Source: Anas platyrhynchos
Lineage: Eukaryota > Chordata > Aves > Anseriformes > Anatidae
DNA length: 64,000 nt
NCBI RefSeq assembly: GCF_047663525.1
Contig: NC_092590.1
Coordinates: forward strand, 9,630,001-9,694,000
Direction of reading: 5' to 3'
Part shown: positions 1-14,000 of the stretch, in pieces
Numbering within the stretch: position 1 is the stretch's first letter
Layout of the letters: every line of letters starts with the position of its first letter
Translations under genes and position numbers: made by a program
The notes under the pieces: model-generated
Database searches by the model: none
What the model was told of the DNA's origin: nothing
Seen by the model: the letters and a program-made list of their open reading frames with translations, nothing else

Positions 1-1
1 C

Positions 2-328
2 GTGGCGGCGGAGGCAGTGCCGGGAGTACGGAGCGGTCCGGGCGGTTCTGCGATGACGGTGTTGGTGTCTCGCTGGTGGGAGCCCTGGCACGATGGTGTT
101 GTGCCACACCAGATGGGATGGAGGTGGATCCACCTCCATCGGCTCTTCCTCCTCCACGGGTGGATCCACCTCCATGGGCTCCACACCATCCGCCGCGGCC
201 GCTCCGTCTCCACTGGCGCTCCTCCGCCTCCACTTCTTCGCAGGCTCAACAGCCCAACTCGCCTTTGACCCACGCAGGGGTGGGCAGCTGTCGCCCCAGG
301 TTCTCTTAATCGCAGCCATGCCTGGCAT
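2..328 (-). CDS. Unrecognised small protein gene, 5' end only (runs off left edge)
   Basis: On the minus strand an open frame begins at ATG 326-328, with a second in-frame ATG at 317-319, and stays open for 109 codons to the window edge. The product starts with a basic stretch. It then has an acidic/proline block in which EPMEVDPP occurs twice, separated by VEEE, and ends in this window with an arginine/histidine-rich segment (HRHRRTARTAPYSR). No signal peptide or membrane segment is visible. A TATA box lies about 50 nt upstream of the first ATG, giving a predicted short 5' UTR, so I believe this is a real first exon and not a chance frame. I do not recognise the family, and nothing in the sequence gives its function. 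The plus-strand frames over the same bases are less coherent. Confidence 0.5.
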   Translation of the reverse strand, partial: MPGMAAIKRTWGDSCPPLRGSKASWAVEPAKKWRRRSASGDGAAAADGVEPMEVDPPVEEEEPMEVDPPPSHLVWHNTIVPGLPPARHQHRHRRTARTAPYSRHCLRRH

Positions 329-377
329 TCTCTAGAGATCCTGGGGGATCAGCGAGGGGGGGGCCAGGCACAGGGGC

Positions 378-384
378 TTTTATA
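378..384 (-). promoter_or_regulatory. TATA box of the left-edge gene
   Basis: The minus strand reads CCTATAAAAGCCCC, a near-perfect TATA box in a GC-rich setting. It lies about 50 nt upstream of ATG 328, so initiation would fall near 350 and the leader would be about 20-30 nt. Confidence 0.55.
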
Positions 385-399
385 GGCCCCCGGACAACG

Positions 400-3300
400 C
401 CGGGGGGCAGATGCCACTGTGACATCAGGAGGCCTCTGTGATGGCCGCAGTGATGGCGCCACGCCCCAGGCCCGACATGGCCGTGTTGGGAGGGGGCTTC
501 TGAAAGAGGCCTGAAAGAGGCCCTGGGGTGGAAGGAGGAGGATGCTGAAGGGCTCTTGGGGCCCCTTTCCTGAGGGTGTCTCTCCCGGGCCATTTTGCTT
601 GCCAGAGAAACAGGCTGCCCCTTGGGCACCGGGACTGCCCTCTGCCTCCGCTCCTGCACCCTGAGTAGGATCCTTTTTCAGAGTAGCCTCATGCTTCAGA
701 CACACCAACTCTTCCCTTTGACATGTTTCATAGCTCCCTGTTTACTGGTTGTAATACAAAGAATCCATCCTCATGCAATGCAGTCACTGTAGCACTTGCT
801 TTGGGCAGTAGCGAGGACCCCAGCGCCCGCGCTTCCCTCCAGGTCTGAGATGCTCCTGATTTCCAGGGAGCTTTGCCTCTTCTCATGCCTTCTCCTGGGC
901 CACAATCCACAAGCGAGTGAATCCAGTCCACGCGTTTCTGGGAAGGCAGTTCAGCACACTTCTGTGTTTATCCAAACCTTGCTAAGGCTGACAGGCTTAT
1001 TTTCTTAAATATCTCAGTACAAGTCCCGTGGCTGACAGCCCACACATCGATTAGCAGCACGCCAGCCACAATTAAGCTGAGGAAAACATCACGTGTACAG
1101 AGCAGGGAACTTCAGGGCACTCAGCCTAGCACAGGGAGTGATGTTGGGAACTGGGCTCTACAGATTTGAAAGAAATGTACGGTGTGGGAAATGGCAGCTG
1201 GCTAAAGATCTGTTGACAGAGGGCTGGAAAGTCACGGAGAGACCATTCTCGCACACCTTGCAAGCTCAAGCATAAGAAAAACAGTAATGTTATTTAAGTA
1301 GCAGCAATGTCTTCATCTTGAGGTAGAAAAACCACGCCAAAATACACCAAGGAGGAAGAAAAACAATGTTTTGTGTAAAATAATTCTAGACAAAAGCATC
1401 AAACGTGTAGTATCTTGATAACACAGCAAAGTTTACCACCTGGAAAATAGTCACACTAGTTTTCCCAAGAACATTCTTGAAAGCTTTATGAATTGTGCGT
1501 CTACAAATAAGGAGTGGCAGGAAAGAAAACAATGCAGAAAGGTTGTACAGGACTAGCAAGGTGAACTTATATACGTACGCCACGAAATAAAGTTTTACCA
1601 AGTACGGCTCATGGAACCTCATTAATTTATTTCAAAACTTTATCAAACTTCTGAGCTTTTTAGTTGAGAACAGAAATCTGTCCTGAATGTTTCAGAGAGC
1701 TCCTTGTTCTGTTCAGCTTGGATTTCTGCTCCCAGTAACTACTCCATCCAAAAATCTCAGTAACTTCAAGGTTGTCCAGAAATGTTAAATTCTGAAGCTA
1801 CCTCTCCCTCTTCCAGGCTGAGAGACAAGAGCTGTGGCAATTGGTTACATGTTAGGACCTTGCTGCACTGAGAATTAGCACCTTGTAACTTACCATCAAA
1901 TACCTTACCCCCAGGAAAACCAAATCACACGGTTGACTCCAACTTTGCCTGCGTGCATACAGAAACATAAGTCTGGCAGTTCTAACTAAGCTAGTGAGAA
2001 AGATTATGGGGGGAGGGGGAATGAAATATTTCAGTGTTGACATTGCCAATCAATCACTGACAAAGATCTACATAAAGCTTCTGCACTGATTTGCCTATGG
2101 ACAGATACAGACGAATACACAAAGTATCCAGCTATATAGCAACCAGCTGGTACAGCACAATCACTACTAATTCGTTTACACACCGTCGCCAGCCTACACA
2201 GTGGAACAATCGGTGCCAAGTTCCAACTGAGTACCTGGCATCATCTGATCGCGTGTTGATCAAACCTGGGAATGGAAGGGAAGCGCCCAACTGCTACTTT
2301 TCAAACATTTCGGTTTCTTTGCATATTTTCAAAGACAAGATGTATTAGGTGGTCACTCAAACATGGAAATGAAATATGAAAAAACCTGAACGGAGTAGGT
2401 GTACTCTGCTGCGGAATTCCAGGAGCTGAGCAGCTGGCTCTGGCTTATCTTGCTGAGGAACAAGTTTTGGTTTTAGTTCAAACTCTGATGATAGGTCAAG
2501 CAATTTCCATGTTTGACACAAAGCAAAACTCGGTCTGAGAATCTTCAGTCAAATTTTTCTGTATTAACTTTATGTTCATGCTCCAAAGCATACTTCAGTC
2601 TGAAGCTGACACTACTTATCTGGCGTACTTTTAATGTGTTGAGGGGAGCAGAGAAAGACAAATCAGTATATTGATTTTTCAAAATGAAAAAAAAAGTGCT
2701 AGGTACCTGCCTGCTCCTAATAACCTACAGTTTTACGGGGCCATTTCAGCCGCAGGAAAAGAGTGCTCTGTTCTCCTACCTCTCCGTATCCCAGGGAACT
2801 CCACAGAAAGTAACGTGCATTAACAGATTACCAACTCTTCACCAATCTGGATAGAAGCTTACAACACTTTTACCATATCCTAGCACAAACTCTGCAGAGA
2901 TCTCTTTCTAAAGCCAATAAACCGCAAGAAAACAACGCTCTTCCTGGGACCCGGGCATCAGGAGCAGCCTTCTGGAGGAACAGAGAAAAGGGAGTAAGTT
3001 AGGGTCAGCCACCGAGGACAACTGGAAGCAGCTGAGCCCGTCTAACACAGCTGCTGCCATCCCCTACTTTGCTGTCGGTAGCAGACAACTACATTTTTAA
3101 GAACCAGACCTAGGGGTGATGGCAAAATGCTGCCATACGAATGAGATTATGGCAAGAGCTGTCCATAGCTCTGGTCTTACAGGCTGAGCCCAAAGTTCTC
3201 GAGACCACTCCTCACAGGCTCTTCTGTATTATGCTTTTCAGCTCACCTCCTGTTATTTTAAAGACTCCTCATAGTTACAAGCTCCGCTTGGAGCTCTGAT

Positions 3301-4710
3301 TGAGAGACCTATGCTTAACGCCCTCACTGCACACGAATTTGCCATCAACAGAGATGAGAGAGCAGTCAGGTATGTGATCACCAGCATTACCTGTCTCTTG
3401 CAATGCCGATGTGTTTCTAAATGACCTGACACTGCCAACACCGCTTGGGAACACCTTACGCCTTGTCTGGAGTCCAAAACCCCACAGCTCTGTGGAAGCA
3501 CCAACCGAAGGAATGCAGGGTTTTACTCAGCTGTTGGTTTAAGTGGGAACAGTGCAAAACACCAGCAAATTAAAAAGGCTTTACAGTCCACAGACAAAGA
3601 AGACCTGTCAGGTTTGCACGTGTTCTTTTGATAAATTGCATGTGAAAAATTGCAGATTTGATTAAACACAAGAACTTCACAAGGTGACGTGGCAAATACA
3701 GGTAGCCTGAAAGCTGACAGAAGATAAAAGCACTTTATTTCCTGCTCCTGAGAAAAACTCATTTTGAATCATCCTTACATCTCAGTAACATCCCATTTTA
3801 TTCTGTGCCTGGAAACTAACAAAGACCCTTAGGTCTCTCCAGGAGACTCATCCTAGAAAACAAGACATTCCTTCTCAGAGTGTTTTTAAGCTAATTAATA
3901 ATTAAAAACTGGACGACAAGCAAATTACTCATCCAGAATTTTACACTTTTGCCTAAGACCCAGTCAAAAACAGATCCCAATTTGCTAGTGATCAGGCAAA
4001 CAGGGATAACTTCTCCTCCTCCCCCTCCCCAGGATGCTGTATGGCTAATTTCTGTCTGCCTTCAGTTCCCCAATTAAGTGGCTGGTCTCTGCTAAGTACA
4101 CTGCAAACACACGTTGTATGCAGCTCCACAGCAGGGAAGTGACCTGCCTTTCCTGCTCAGCACAAAATGGTGAATGGATAATAAGTACATTTTTTCCCTA
4201 GGGCATTTCCAGGTGAACATTAAAAAACAACACTCAAATAATTATTAAAAATGGAGCAAGTTCTCAGTAACATAGGGAATAGGGGAACCTATCTAGATAG
4301 GTAGATCAGCAACAAAACATTGCTAAAAATTTTACTTCTCCTATCCTTTTTTGATGAATACCCACTTTCTGCAAAGAGGCTGACTGATTTATTTGCAGAA
4401 GGGAAGGAAGGAGAGCGTTAAACCCGTGCAAACAAAATGAGGAGAAGTCGCTGGCCAGTGACCCTGTTGGCCCAGTGTTGTTTAATGAGCACTCTGGTGA
4501 CACGCTCCAAAAGGGGATTCATTGGGGGACACGATGCCTTCATTGCAACCCGCTGCTCCAGTGGTGGTGGTGTTATGTTAAATTTAAGGCAGCGAGGGGC
4601 TGTCTGCCTGATCTCTCACTGACATTTCTACCTGCTCTCTGGGCAGCTCTACTTAGAGGCAGCCAGTTGCAATGTAAAACCTGCACACATGCAGCTTTTA
4701 AAATAGGACA
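400..4710. other. Upstream/intergenic DNA, no gene supported
   Basis: Up to about position 1000 the sequence is moderately GC-rich promoter-flank DNA. After that it is AT-rich single-copy DNA. The frames longer than 60 codons here have no splice-site context, no domain I recognise and no coding-like composition. I see no RNA gene or recognisable repeat. Confidence 0.5.
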
Positions 4711-5005
4711 GTTCAGTGGAAGGGACCTTCAGTGATCATCGGGTCTGCTTCAGGGCTAACCAAAAGCCAAAACATATTAACGAGGGCATCGCCCAAATGC
4801 CTCTGGAGCACGGATAGGTTTGGGGCATCAGCCACCTTCCTGGGCAGCCTGTTGCACTGTTTGACCACTCTCCCAGTAAATAAATTGTTCCTCACGTCTA
4901 GGCTGAGCCTCCCGGGCCATCCCCATGCCCCCAGTGGCTGGTTCCCTCGGAGCAGAGCCCGGCATCTCCCAGTCCATGTCCCCTCCCCTGCAAGTCTCAA
5001 GGTAA
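4711..5005 (-). mobile_element. CR1 LINE 3' fragment
   Basis: On the minus strand this reads as the last part of CR1 ORF2 followed by the 3' UTR. The ORF2 C-terminal pattern VRNNLFTGRVVKQCNRLP corresponds to the usual CR1 reverse transcriptase tail, and the 3' part has the GGGACCTTCAGTGATCATC type sequence. The copy is diverged and 5'-truncated, as most CR1 copies are. Confidence 0.8.
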
Positions 5006-5035
5006 ATGGTAGCAGGACCAGAGCGTTGTATTAGT

Positions 5036-8000
5036 TAAGGCCAGAACATCTAGCACCTCGCAACTCACAACTCCAGCTTTCCCAAACATTGTTCCCCAGC
5101 CAAAAACAGAAATCCACCTAGGTCTTGCAGCTGCAGAGCCGTCATTAAAAGCCTTGAAGAGTTATCCACCTGCCTTTCCTGGGAACCTTTGGTCTCTTTC
5201 CAGGCACTACCATTCCTTTGCCTTCACATTTTTAAGCTACTACCTAGCAAGGAATATCCACTGCTCTTCTGTGCTATGCGAAGTTACGCGCTGCAATGCC
5301 CCCATGAAAACTCTCTCTCTCATTTGGAGAAAGCAGCCAGGAGGATGGGAGAACCTCAAGATTTGTGTCACTACAAAGCAACCGAGATCTGCCACCACTA
5401 AACACCCGCTCAGGCAGTTTAGGGTGACTTGGAGCCGTGAAAAAATCCCTTACGACAACCATTGCCATGAACAAAGAAGGAAACAACACAATGGGTGTGG
5501 AAAGTATCCCCACCACAGAAAAACGTGCATAAATTGGGCAGAAACAGCCCACGTTCTTACACCATGCTCGGTTTTGTAAAGCTCTGTGAAAAGCATTTTG
5601 ATATTGATGAAGGATTAATATTTCAGAATTACTTGTCTGACTTACCAAATCCACTCAGAGGCTCTGTTCTTATTTCTAATTTTACCTAACAAGCTTTCTA
5701 GTTTTCTCATGACATCTTCCACGTAAGAGTAGCTGACGTGTTTGCTTTAGGAAACAAATGTGAAATATCTGCCTACAAACTGATCTTTCGACACCAACAA
5801 AATGCATCTCTTTGTCCCTTCTCCTCTCCTGACATCAGCTCCGGTGCATAATTAGGGCTCTGCATCATGCAGAAAGATTATAACAAACAAGGGTGAGAAT
5901 AGGAAATGATCGGATCACTCAAACTCTAAGCTCAAACCAATTGTGTTCTAGGGCAGATGTTATCTAACCAGAGGACAGTAGTGGCCAAAAGAAAGACAGA
6001 CTAGGATGGCATCATGAAATAAATTTTCATATCATAACTGCACAAATAAACACCAGCTGGTGACCCACACCTCTAATTTCTATGGAAGAAACCTATTTTC
6101 TTTCTAAATGCTCTTCCCAGAAAGAAAAGCGCTCCTATCTCTTTTAAGGCTGAACTACTGCTTTTGTGTTCTTGGACAGTAGTCAATATTTGTACAGACA
6201 GACCTGGGATCCTTAATATTGGATTAAGGAATTAACCGCAGTGGGATTTGCAGCCTTTTCCATTTTCTTCCTCCTATCACACCAGTATTTACCAAGTTCA
6301 CGTGTGCTGGAGGCAAGCTCAATTTCCATCTCTGCTCGGGGGAGTGATTAAATCTAGCTGATGCTGAGAAGAAGAAATGCAGTGCAATGACTATGGCAAG
6401 ACTTGGCTGCCAAGCCTGTGAGGAAGGATTAGTACCAGAAGCAGAGCTACCAAAAGAAAACACCTGCAAAGAAAGGTTCGCTATAGGGAAGAAAAAAAAA
6501 AAGAAAAAAAGGAAATTTAATTTTTCTAAACAGCAAAGCGAAGTCGCTATAAGCATAGAACTTAAGTGCGTTAAACTCAATTTCAATACCAAAAAGTATT
6601 CTAGTAGTGCAATTTTAGGGATTATTCTAACGAATATAAGTTTGAGGGAATCTGGACCATGATTTAGGATTTCCATTTTGCAGCTAGTATGGATCTTTTA
6701 ACGGACCTGAAAGGAAATCCTAAATTTGAGGTTTAATGAAGTTTGGAGTTGATTCAAATTTTGCAGCATTGGCTTATTTCTAGCAATGAAACACGAAATA
6801 GTTTCCTCTGTTAGAGGGACCTATTAGTAGCTCGTTCCTCTGCCAAAATGAAGCTGCCTTTCCTATAACCTGAAACCTTCCCACCGACAAGAACAGTCAC
6901 CTCGCCACTCAAGGAGATGAATGAACACCTCAAAATTATCCGCTGCATAGAAAGGACAACTGCTACTCATAGAGCAGACTGAACACCTTATTTTGGAGCT
7001 ACACATTAGTCCAACATTGTTTTTTTCTGGAGCATAACTAGGTTCAACTGGCAGCACTGACTTTTCAAGGCTGGGAAATAAATGTGTCAACCCAGCAGAA
7101 TCACATTCCACAATTTTCTACGCTTTTGCCATTTAGAAGGAGCACGCTGCCACCTCAAAGGCAGCAGTGCCATCCTTCTTCTCAGAATGGAGATTGAAAC
7201 GTGGCTTCCAAGACTGAGACAGGCATATGATAAGACAAGACTTTAAAACCCCTGCTTTTTCCTTCAGGAGGAAAGCACGAGGGTGTTTGGAAATGGGTTG
7301 GTTTTGAAAGAAAGAAGCAGGTCTTCCAGAAGCGAGGGCTGCTACCTTGAGCAAACCTGGGGAATAACACAGGCACCAAATTATTTCAACCCTTTTCTTA
7401 CTAGGGCCATCCTGAAAGCACTTCCAGTTGGAATTAGGGGAAAACACAGCAATGGATTAAGCTGCCTTCTAACGAAGCTGAATTACTCATCACAACTATG
7501 TCAGATCCAATCATATCAATACGAACCAAAAACACATCCATTACAAATTGCACAGGAGCATTTATTTAACAATCAGCTCGGTTTGATAAATCACCACTCA
7601 CAGCATGTGTATGGCTCACTGTCTGCTTTAAGGAATGATTCCGTACACGATTAATTTACCATTAGCTCCGAGCACCCAGAAGCCTTGGAGCTGATATACA
7701 GATGCTTTGGCAGGGCCTCCCAAGCGTGCTCTTCACGTGAGCTCCTTTCAAAAGCTGTCAGCAGGGAAAGCTCCTCCATATCACTGCCATCCCACATGCC
7801 TTGAATGCTTCATGACCGGGAATCTACCCATTTCTCGTGCCCAATGACTCACATCAAGTTTGGGCTTGTTTTGCCTAAAGATCCCAGCCCAAAATCCTAA
7901 CAACGGCCACCAGTGATTCACATACCTGACAGGAACGGGGATTCAGGGCTTGTAGCAGAAAGCTGTATCTCAGGACACCAAGGGAACCGGCCTGCTTCAG

Positions 8001-11000
8001 GCAACAGCTCTTCTGCAAGGGCAACCGTGGGCTGCTGCAGGAAACCAGGGCAGCTCTTACCTGGTGTCTGCACAAGCTTGTCTGCAGAAATTAAATCATT
8101 CCACCGGCTTCCAGGAAAAAAAAATAAATATATACATATATACATATCTTTAATTTCAGAAGTTCAGCACGTCATCGAATGGAAATCTTTGCCTAACACA
8201 GAGGGGGTAACAATCTATTCCTCACATTAGACTACAGTGCCTCTCAACAATTAGACTCGAAGATACTTGACACACATTGACCCATCTAACCCAGAAGTCA
8301 ATTCTTGCTACCATCATGACGATGTTCCACTCACCAAATTAAAGTTGGTCCACTTGAAATACTCAAATGACAGAAGAGATGCATTTCAATATAAAATCTC
8401 TTCTCCATAGGTTATTAGAATATTTATGCTCTTGCTAAACGACACTAAAACTGTTCCTGCTGCAGTTAATCAGCACGATGCAAAAAATCCCCATATGCTA
8501 GAGCAGATGCCAGGCACAACAGCAGCTCTCGGCAGGAGGAGCTCCTGCCCTCTGTAAGACAGACACAGGCTGCTGATGCCATTTGCTCGCATATTGGCGA
8601 CCAAAGCCAAAGCCAGCACACCTGCCATCACAAGCCGCAATTACCTAATGACAGAAGGGAGAGCTCCTTGCTTTTGCACACTGAGCCATTTAAGAAATAA
8701 ATATTTCTTGTAGCTCCCAGAGAGCTACACAGTTCCCAGTTGCTCTCTGTCTGAAGTTCAGAAGCACAACTCTGCAGAAATGTAACTGCCTTCTGCTGCA
8801 ATTCCCCTTGTGGGGAAATACATGCGTATGAAATAGGCAGTTCTTTAAAGGCCCCCTCCCCATAACGGGGTTTTTCTCTCCCCACTTTGTTTCTCACCTG
8901 TCTCCTAGCAGATGGCATACAGATTACACGCCATAAATATGCAACTCCTGTCATTTGAGGGAATCTTCTCTGCTCTTCCTAGGAGGCTGATTGAACAACT
9001 GTCCGCTGATGAGGCTTTTATAGCAGCAACATTGGCGACACATCCCATCAGCTGGTGAGCAAGTGCTCCTACTGATGCGCGTTATTTACAACAAAGCACA
9101 GAGCTTACAACATGCATTTAGCTTTCCATTTGTTTTCAAATTACAGAACTCATTCAAACGTAGATGAACCACTGCACACCTTTAAATCTAGGCCTGGAGT
9201 TAATCTGCAGAGCTCCACTACTTTCAGGAGCCTCAAATCTTGCATAGCAATAAAGCCAGAGGTTCGTTGCCCTCGATACAACTCTTCCACGTAAAGCAAA
9301 CGGACAGTGCCCAACGTCAGACAAACCCAAAGGCAGTGCAACAAAGTCATGGATGGGCAGAGTGGGCAAACATGCTACTTCACTACACATCCAGACTTAA
9401 TTCAAACAGCACGTCAACGATAAAATTCATGACAAGCAAAACCGTTTCTCACTCAACTAATTCCTCTTATATTTATTGTTGAGTGTACTAACTGAAAATT
9501 GAGCACTTCAGACAAGCTGATCGGTGGTGTTTCAGGTTTGTATGATTTATTTACTCTGCATTGGTTGAAGTATTTTTCATTCTCTCCCCCAAAGATGGTA
9601 GCAGAAAAATCTTTCAAGCAGGAATTTAAAAGGCCCTTCTTGGAGATGAAAATTAAAAATCTTCCTCAGCTCAAGGGTCAGATAAACAGAAACTAATGAA
9701 CAGTTATTTAACATCATCAGAAGTGTCAGAGGCCTGAAGGAGCAGCGCTTCATTAAGACGCGTGCCCTGAGTCATCTCCCAGACTGGTGAATCAGATCGC
9801 AGGTTCCCTTCATCGCCAAATACAGCCACAGAATGATGGGAACAGATCTGTAAGAAATATAGGAATGACACGGCATCTCCTGCTGTTAATTCAGATCAAT
9901 TCCTCATTAAACATAATTAAAAGAGGCAGGAGGGAGGTTGTTAACTGATGTTTACATTAGGATTTAATAAAATAATGGAGATAAGCAGTTGGAGCTTAAA
10001 AGAGTTTGAGACATTGTTTGATCAGAAAAGTTTATATATCTCAGGTGAAACGCAGAAAATAACTAAGAACACTCATGTGTCCCTCTTGTTCTTCACTCTC
10101 ACATACCTGCTGGTTTAATAGATTTCAGTACCTGAATAATACAAGCCAGGCATGATGGACCCTTTATTATTTATTACAACAGAGAATTATGTTCTCCTGT
10201 CATTGAGCAATGGCTGCTCCTAAACCCAATTACCTCCCTTTACTGCCTGTTTACAGAAACACATCTATTACTAGAAGAAACTCGCAATCCTGGAAGTACA
10301 TTGCACCTAAGTAGATAAATTGTTTCTACAAATTTTGTCTCCTATGCCAATTGCCCTTTCTTTAAATACCAGAGCCAGAAGGAATCCGGCCAGCTGAAAC
10401 TGAGGGAGCCTAAACCTGAAATAACACAGCCAGAATAGTTCTTTTCTTTCTACCCGTTAAGCTCACCACATCTTTGCCTGTTAAAAGACCGTACATCTTT
10501 CTGGGCTAGATCTCAGAAAGCTATCAAGAATGTCTGAGCATCCTCTCTTGCAGTGATCACTTGGGCAAAAGGCTCTGATTCGGGAATTCCAGCTCAGGAA
10601 CAAAGCCACTGCAAGTCCAGCCTCTTTCAAGAGTAGCACCTCCACAAGTGAAATGAATTTTACCTTTACCTGCTAACTTTCAGCTATGATGTCTTCTTTC
10701 TTCTGGCATATTATTAGCCAAATTTGTTTGCCTTCCCTAATAGTTAATCAACTCACTGATTAGCAAGCGGTCGCACTGCTTGTTGGCACTTCTTAATCTT
10801 ACCTGCTCATCCCAAAATGCTCTTGTTCCTTCACTTTCAAAATTAGAACAGGTAGAGAAAATTGGAAGGGAAGAAGATAGCATCATGAACCATCAAAAGA
10901 TCCAGACACGCCACGAGAGATTTTCAAGTAGCAAAAGCTTGCAGAGTTTCATGGATCGCAATAAAACTGATCTGATTAAAACCAGCTGAGAACAGCCTTA

Positions 11001-14000
11001 TAATTACAGCTGTCTTCATTTAGAAAGTCACTATGATGATTATTGCTCCTCCTCACCACCTTTGGCCAAAAAAAATTAAGTCTTTACTTTTACTTTTGGG
11101 GATCAGATAAATGCAATATTTCCAAATCGTGACACGTTTACAAGCGTGGGGGGATTGTGCCTGCTTTGTTTTGGCCACAACGTGGTCTCCTCTTTGTGCC
11201 ATAATGCTGGTGGCAATTTCTTTGCAACTAAACTAGCATGAAAACTGGCGAGGTATCGGAATTACTTTTGTGTTAACAGCAGAGCTGCTAAACACTAAAA
11301 AGCTCATATGGAGATTTTCTTTTTCCTCCTCACATATGGAAGACACACCTACACAGAGAGCTCTCAAACAAACAAAAACAAAAGAAAAAGGGGGAGAGGG
11401 AGTGAGTTAAAACTGGACCTGAATGTTCTGCGAGCCATCTCACAACTATCCAGGAGGTTTATTACTGCCTTTAATTATTCACAGTTAACAGTCTGGTCAA
11501 TAAATTATTGAATAAATGGGAAGAGCAAAAGGTTGACTAAGAACACATGGGAAGAAGTGCTGAATTAATCACTCCACAGGGGTCAATACAGGGTCTTCAC
11601 ATCACTTACATGAAGTTCAAACTCGGGATAAGGGATTTGAGGAACTCTGGAATAAGATCATTAAGATCTTAGGCTGAGGAAGCGTCCCTGTTCTAGCAAG
11701 TACACCGCTCACATAAATGGCAATGATGCACACCAGACACTATTGCAATAACCACGGAAAGAAGAATGTTAACAAGACGTGTTTTAAGGCTCAGGGATGC
11801 AAAACTGAAGCCAAACGGTACATAATTAAACCTGGTAATTAGCTCAGAACCACACAGCCATAATATTCTTTTGAATACCAATAACATAAACTGAGCAAAC
11901 ATTTTCATTTGAGTTTCACGTTTGTTTCAAAGCAGTAGTTAAACCTCAGAACAACATGGAGCAGTATTTATTGAATCTCCACCTAAAATGCTGATTACCA
12001 TGAGTTGTCAAGGAGATTGGAAACGTAGCACAGGCAGGCATGTTAACCCTGCTAAATTTTTGTGTGTTGTAATTTATTTTCAATTTGTAAATGCGTTCCC
12101 TACTTTGAAAGTAAGAGATGTGGGCCTTTTTTCTTCTAAAACATGAAGAGTGATTCTTCTTGCTTCACCTCTGTATCTGTACAAAACAATTATTATTTTT
12201 TAAATGTACAAACTTAGAACCTCTGTAGAACACCATTAATGAAAAATGTGTAATGCTGATTGATGGAAGACAGGAATTCAAGCCATAGCTGTCTCAACGA
12301 GGTACAGAGAACTTCAGTACTGAACTTCACAATGGAATTTGGCCCTCTGAATAAAGCGATGGTCACTTGAAGAAACAAAACACTGTCAGATTAACTGATC
12401 ATGTTTGGACCCAGATTCTTCAAAGAGAAGTCTCAAACTACTGTGAGTTAGTGGGATACCTTGAGTTTTTGCTCCCCATGTTTTCTTCTCACAGTTACCG
12501 CATCCTGGGAAACTACTTCAGGAGTAGATCACTTGGAACCTCTTATAAGCCATTCATTGGCCTTGCTCTACAGCCGTGGTTTTCCTTTATAAAAGGTTAA
12601 AAAAATAATAATGAAATGCATGTTTTCAGTCTTAAGCAGAATAGATAGAAGAATTTTGCCCTGAACCAGCACCCCCTCAGACAGACCCAGCTGCCTTTCT
12701 GAAGCAGCAGGGAATATGATCTGAGGGAGCTGAATTCGGCTCTTCCCTTGCCCAAGCTCTGTCTAGGCTAATAGGAAGGGTACGTGCCCCCAGCAGATGT
12801 TCTTTAGGAACTAAATCCTAACTATTCCTTTAGACAGTGAAGGAAAAAGTCGCCTTCTACTTCAGGAGAAGATCTGTAAGTTGTGAATGTGAAAAAGATA
12901 GCCAGGACCCCTGAAAAAAAAATAAAGATAGCCATGACCCCTTTAAGTTCTGCGAAGGGTGATTAAAGCCTAAAGAGATGCATCACTTATAGCATACCAT
13001 GACAGAATTGCCATGTCATACAGTTCAGCAATCCCTTGTTTGTAACATCCTTTTAATTCCCAAACATTTTATATTTTCTATGTGTATTAACTATAAAGAT
13101 ATAGAAAGACTTCTCAATCTCACTCCAGACAGCTAAAATTAAAATGTTTTAGACCTTAACTTTTACATACTTAAGGGATGCCCTTGGAGTTTCCTACAAG
13201 GACACTTTTTTCCCTTTTCATATTTCGACAGAGAAATGCAGATCAATATATGGTTTAATCCAGATGCTTTGAACATATTAGCATCACCGACAGCTACAGA
13301 ACCAGTTCTGACCACCAGCATAAAAGAGGGAAGCAAATCTCAAATCCAGGTGAGCAAGATGCTGTTTACAAAGGCTATAGAAATATCGTGCAGGAAAAAC
13401 ATTCTAACAGAATCTACTATCTAAATTCATGGCATATTTTCTATGGAAAACTTATTTATATGTAAAATAAGACGGAAACCATTGTATCAGAAATCTGGTG
13501 ATATTAGCAAAAGTTACAGATGTATAATACAGTGAAACAAACCTCAGAGACACTTTGTAGGTACTCCCCTTGCCTTCTCCTAAATATAGTCTTTTGATTG
13601 CTGCTGCAAATTTTTGCCTTGTTTTTGTCATGTTTTTCACAGAACATAAAAAAAGTGAAAATGCAGTGAAAATAGAAGCAATATCCAAAGTAATAAAAAA
13701 GAAAAAAAATAGCAAAGAAGAAGAAAATATTTTTCCAGTGAACGTGCTTATTGCCAGAATAAGTTAATAAAGGTAGTAAGATGTAGAAGTCACAGGAAAT
13801 TCAACATCTCTGGAAGAAGAAAATGGGACAGTTATCTGCAACAATACAAACTGAACCTAGGTGGCCAATTTGCAGTGAAAGAATAGTTGAACTTCTAGAA
13901 ATTATTTCCAGAGAAAATGACTGATCTAACGGTATTTCATAAAGTAACAATGATACAGCCGGATTTCTCCTTAGTGGAAAACATCACGGAGGGAACTTTA

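Noticed and set aside
5154..5579. 141-codon plus-strand frame
   Set aside because: No motif, no splice or promoter context, and an overlapping frame of similar length exists on the other strand.
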